Below, one piece after another: positions 6,481-8,569 of a stretch of DNA of 8,569 bases. The notes under the pieces are model-generated. The model made no database searches and had not been told where the DNA came from. It worked only from the letters and a program-made list of their open reading frames with translations. Each line of letters opens with the position of its first letter. Within the stretch, counting starts at the first letter, position 1. The stretch spans positions 1-8,569 of the forward strand of contig USFU01000065.1 in assembly GCA_900554135.1 (NCBI GenBank), in the 5' to 3' direction. A program made the position numbers and the translations under genes. This DNA comes from an uncultured Collinsella sp. (GTDB lineage: Bacteria > Actinomycetota > Coriobacteriia > Coriobacteriales > Coriobacteriaceae).

Positions 6481-6924
6481 ATGTCCAACATTACCGTTAA
6501 CATTAAGCGTCTCGACCCAACCGTCGAGCTTCCTAAATACGCCCATCCCACGGATGCCGGCCTGGACCTGCGTTCCAGCGAGGATTGCATTCTGAAGCCC
6601 TTTGAGCGTCGTCTGGTCTCCACGGGCCTAGCTATTGCCCTGCCCGACGGCTACGCCGGCTTCGTCCAGCCCCGCAGCGGCCTGGCCATTAAGCAGGGCC
6701 TGTCTATAGTCAACACGCCCGGTCTCATCGATGCTCACTACCGAGGAGAGCTCAAAGTCATCCTCATCAACCTAGACCCCACGAACAACATCCAAATCAG
6801 CAAAGGCGACCGCATCGCCCAACTCGTCATCCAAGAAGTCCCCACGGTCAACCTCGTAGAAGTACAAGAACTAGACGAAACCGACCGAGGAGCCGGCGGT
6901 TTCGGTTCTAGCGGTGTTGCTTAG
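6481..6924 (+). CDS. dut: Deoxyuridine 5'-triphosphate nucleotidohydrolase (dUTPase)
   Basis: This is a trimeric dUTPase, hydrolysing dUTP to dUMP and PPi, which keeps uracil out of DNA and feeds dTMP synthesis. At 147 residues it carries all five motifs in order: I DAGLDL (25-30), II PRSGLA (64-69), [13 protein letters not shown] (81-90, with catalytic Asp84 and the uracil-contacting Tyr87), [11 protein letters not shown] (109-117) and [11 protein letters not shown] (136-145). The ribosome binding site AAGGTGA spans the nrdR stop, so the two genes are probably co-translated. Codon choice changes in the 3' half: after about 6820 Glu codons are GAA throughout and Gln CAA, whereas the neighbouring genes prefer GAG and CAG. 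The protein itself appears intact and functional. Confidence 0.97.
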   Translation: MSNITVNIKRLDPTVELPKYAHPTDAGLDLRSSEDCILKPFERRLVSTGLAIALPDGYAGFVQPRSGLAIKQGLSIVNTPGLIDAHYRGELKVILINLDPTNNIQISKGDRIAQLVIQEVPTVNLVEVQELDETDRGAGGFGSSGVA

Positions 6925-6936
6925 ACGCTTCCGTCC

Positions 6937-7040
6937 GCTCACCCGTGGGAGGCCCCTATATATCATTCCATGCTCAAACATTCTCGCTGCGCTGCGAAAC
7001 TGCGCGTGGAACGATATATAGGGGCCTCCCACGGGTGAGC
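6937..7040. repeat. Long palindrome, copy A of an intergenic repeat family
   Basis: A 28-base arm (6937-6964) is perfectly complementary to 7013-7040. After one mismatch the pairing continues for 8 more positions (6966-6973 with 7004-7011, one G-T), and an inner six-base stem (TCTCGC 6982-6987 with GCGAAA 6994-6999) lies in the loop. The arm reads GCTCACCC, a 15-base block GTGGGAGGCCCCTAT, then ATATC. It begins 12 bases after the dut stop. It could serve as a transcription barrier between convergent genes, but there is no U-tract after the stem. It encodes no protein, and no flanking target duplication is visible. Confidence 0.93.
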
Positions 7041-7102
7041 TATGTTTGCATAATTGCAACTACCGTGCTTCTTCGCTAGAAGTCGAGAGCCTTAATCAAT
7101 TT

Positions 7103-7149
7103 GTAAGCCGGTGCGACAAGGTGATTTCTCCTTTGTCGCACCGGCTTAC
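7103..7149. repeat. 17-bp hairpin, unrelated to the flanking palindromes
   Basis: GTAAGCCGGTGCGACAA (7103-7119) pairs perfectly with 7133-7149, extended by a G-T and a G-C pair, leaving a 9-base loop (7122-7130). Neither strand has a good U-run directly after the stem, so it is at best an imperfect bidirectional terminator for dut and the opposing glycosyltransferase gene. The spacer 7041-7102 between copy A and this hairpin shows only a tiny repeat (TTGCA-TAAT-TGCAA, 7046-7059) and no gene. Confidence 0.85.
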
Positions 7150-7183
7150 TAGTTGGATTGAAATTTGTTTTCAAGCAGGAAGT

Positions 7184-7290
7184 CTCCCGTCCGGGGCTCA
7201 CCCATATCGTTCCACGCGCAGTTTCGCAGCGAGCGCAGCAAAGCGAGAATGTTTGAGCATGGAATGATATGGGTGAGCCCCGGACGGGAG
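7184..7290. repeat. Long palindrome, copy B of the repeat family (inverted relative to copy A)
   Basis: A 25-base arm (7184-7208) is perfectly complementary to 7266-7290. Pairing continues inward with a G-T pair and five base pairs (to 7214/7260), then two more after a mismatch. The central portion is the reverse complement of that of copy A, including the GTTTGAGCATGGAAT segment, but carries 9 extra bases between the inner-stem halves TTTCGC (7222-7227) and GCGAGA (7243-7248). The arm differs: it reads CTCCCGTCCGGG, GCTCACCC, ATATC and lacks the 15-base block of copy A on both sides. Confidence 0.93.
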
Positions 7291-7306
7291 GGATTAGTGC
7301 GCCCCT

Positions 7307-7368
7307 GCGAAGCGAGAATGTTTGAGCACGGGATGATATATAGGGGCCTCCCACAGGCAAGCGGACAG
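7307..7368. repeat. Half copy (copy C) of the same repeat family
   Basis: Bases 7312-7368 match the reverse complement of 6931-6987 (left half of copy A plus six flanking bases) at 51 of 57 positions, all six differences being transitions. The matching opposite arm is missing; only GCCCCT at 7301-7306 could pair with AGGGGC at 7342-7347. It ends 8 bases before the stop codon of the glycosyltransferase gene. It pairs in long range with the left arm of copy A (6931-6964 with 7335-7368, 30 of 34 positions), so the intergenic region is bracketed by inverted repeats. Confidence 0.85.
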
Positions 7369-7375
7369 TCCAATG

Positions 7376-8569
7376 CTAGCGGATATGCGCTGGCTTATCG
7401 CCCCAGTAGAAGCGGCAGAATGCGCGTTTTCTTTTCTGGGGTTTGCCTACGAGTTCCATGGTGGCGACAGCGATGTCTTCGGCTGCGTGGGGGCGGCGTA
7501 GAACTTCGCCGTTGATGAGCAATGCCTTGAGCGACTCCGGATGATCGTGGAGATGGCGCAACGTCACGATGAGCTCTCGTGCCGTGGTGACGTGCATGCT
7601 GGCGCCCATGCCGGTGAGCATAGTGGTGTTGGCCTTTTCCTGGCCATAGGACTTGCCCAGCAGAATCATCGGCAGATGTGCACATAGGCACTCGGTGACC
7701 GTGAGTCCGCCCGATTTGAGGATTGCCAGGTCGCAGCCGTGCATGAGGGCGGCCATGTCGTCGACATAGTCCAACACCGTGACGTTCTCGAGCTTCATGG
7801 CATTGAAGAGTGTCTTCAGCCGGGTGGCATACTCCACGTCTTTGCCGGGCAAAAAGACAAAGTGCATGTCTTCGAAGCTGCGCAGGAAGGGGAGTGTGTG
7901 GTCCATCGCCGCGCGAAAGCGGACGTAGGGTTGAGGCAAGCTGGCACCGGCCATTACCAGCACGATGGTCTTGTCGGTGGGGAGGTTGAACTTGGCTAGC
8001 TCTTCCTCGCGATCGTAATCCGTGTCGAATCCGGCGCGAATAGGAATGCCGGTGATGCGAATCTTTGTCTCGGGCACCTTGCGCGGACGTAGCGTTTCGG
8101 CCATAAATTCGTTGGCAACACAGAATAGATCGGTGTCCTTGTGGGGCCACCAGCCCTCGACTTCGTAGTCGGTCGGGACGCAGATGACCGGATAATCGAT
8201 ACCCGTAATTACGCGGGCGCCCACGGCAACGTTGGCTGCCGTGATGTGCGTTGCGACCACGGCTATGGGCCTGCGGTTACGTATATATTCGTTGAAGGCG
8301 GGGAACATAATTCGCGACCATGCCGTGCCGCCACCCCAGAGAAGATGTCCCGTAAGCGTATATCGCCAGGTCAGGTCATAAATGGGGCGCGTGGCTCCCG
8401 TAAAAGAAGCCGCGGTCTTATTGCCGTCGAATTTAATTCGTCCAAAATCAAGGATATCGAGCACTTCAATCTCAACATCCTCGGGGATGCCATTGGTGCC
8501 GCGGATGAGGTCGAATGCCTGCGCAATCGCATTTGCGGCGGCCTTGTGGCCCGAGCCGACCGAGGCGTG
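7376..8569 (-). CDS. GT28-family glycolipid glycosyltransferase (MGDG synthase/UgtP type), 5' end outside window
   Basis: The family adds sugars from UDP-sugars to diacylglycerol, making glycolipids or lipoteichoic-acid anchors at the inner membrane face. The frame is open to the window edge, giving at least 397 residues. At the edge it reads HASVGSGHKAAANAIAQAF, the family's N-terminal loop, so only a few residues and the start codon are missing. The MGDG-synthase N-terminal domain follows (VVATHITAANVAVG, ICVPTDYEVEGWWPH, DLFCVANEFMAETL, ITGIPI). The C-terminal GT28 domain has VLVMAGAS, LPGKDVEYATRL, a DYVDDMAALMHGCDLAILKS stretch and the nucleotide-sugar-binding GGLTVTECLCAHLPMILL followed by GQEKAN. 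The sugar and acceptor cannot be told from sequence. The gene converges on dut, separated by the palindrome region; the internal GTG at 8464 is not the real start. Confidence 0.92.
   Translation of the reverse strand, partial: HASVGSGHKAAANAIAQAFDLIRGTNGIPEDVEIEVLDILDFGRIKFDGNKTAASFTGATRPIYDLTWRYTLTGHLLWGGGTAWSRIMFPAFNEYIRNRRPIAVVATHITAANVAVGARVITGIDYPVICVPTDYEVEGWWPHKDTDLFCVANEFMAETLRPRKVPETKIRITGIPIRAGFDTDYDREEELAKFNLPTDKTIVLVMAGASLPQPYVRFRAAMDHTLPFLRSFEDMHFVFLPGKDVEYATRLKTLFNAMKLENVTVLDYVDDMAALMHGCDLAILKSGGLTVTECLCAHLPMILLGKSYGQEKANTTMLTGMGASMHVTTARELIVTLRHLHDHPESLKALLINGEVLRRPHAAEDIAVATMELVGKPQKRKRAFCRFYWGDKPAHIR

Noticed and set aside
6937..7290. Insertion sequence ends
   Set aside because: No transposase and no target duplication is visible, and each palindrome closes on itself within about 105 bases; a non-autonomous element remains possible and is discussed as a finding.
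6937..7368. Possible CRISPR array
   Set aside because: The repeats are long palindromes in opposite orientations with unequal spacing and there are no short regular spacers or cas genes.
7046..7515. Several short open frames across the palindrome region, some with recurring MFEHGMI-like peptides
   Set aside because: The recurring peptide is simply the translated repeat core; there are no convincing ribosome binding sites and the frames cross stem-loops.
7395..8150. 251-codon open frame on the - strand inside the glycosyltransferase gene
   Set aside because: It is the same strand in another frame, rich in His, Arg and Gln with no motifs; the overlapping GT28 frame is clearly the real one.

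Overview
The window reads as a chromosomal housekeeping segment from a moderately G+C-rich Gram-positive bacterium. A coriobacterial gut actinobacterium such as Collinsella is my best guess. This rests on the lexA / LysM gene / nrdR arrangement typical of Actinobacteria, the CGAAC-N4-GTTCG type of LexA box, a spoVS gene beside miaB, and general protein style. No rRNA or other taxonomic marker is present, so the genus is inferred.

Left part (1-4035, + strand): spoVS is followed by a tight run of miaB, miaA and hflX. miaB/miaA and miaA/hflX each overlap by one base (TAATG), so the three are probably translationally coupled. MiaA prenylates A37 of tRNAs and MiaB methylthiolates the product. HflX is a ribosome-associated GTPase.

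Centre (4020-6924): an SOS and nucleotide-metabolism block surrounds one divergent control region (5369-5528). Leftward runs lexA, with a one-base overlap into a seven-helix membrane protein of the DUF1624/HGSNAT acyltransferase type. The 3' end of that gene overlaps hflX by 16 bp. Rightward runs a small membrane-anchored LysM protein resembling the SOS division inhibitors YneA/DivS/ChiZ, then nrdR (repressor of ribonucleotide reductase genes) and dut (dUTPase). The control region holds three LexA boxes exactly 28 bp apart. The outer two lie at the predicted transcription starts of the two divergent promoters and the middle one lies inside both. An 11-bp perfect inverted repeat buries the nrdR start codon.

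Right part (6925-8569): a convergent intergenic region of about 450 bp carries no credible gene. It holds two long, almost perfect palindromes of about 105 bp belonging to one repeat family but in opposite orientation, a half copy of the same family, and an unrelated 17-bp hairpin. Beyond it, on the - strand and running off the window, is a GT28-family glycolipid glycosyltransferase of the MGDG synthase/UgtP type.

The points most worth following are the palindrome family, whose two arms change together between copies, the evenly spaced triple LexA operator, the nrdR start-codon hairpin, and the coupling of a membrane acyltransferase-like gene to lexA.
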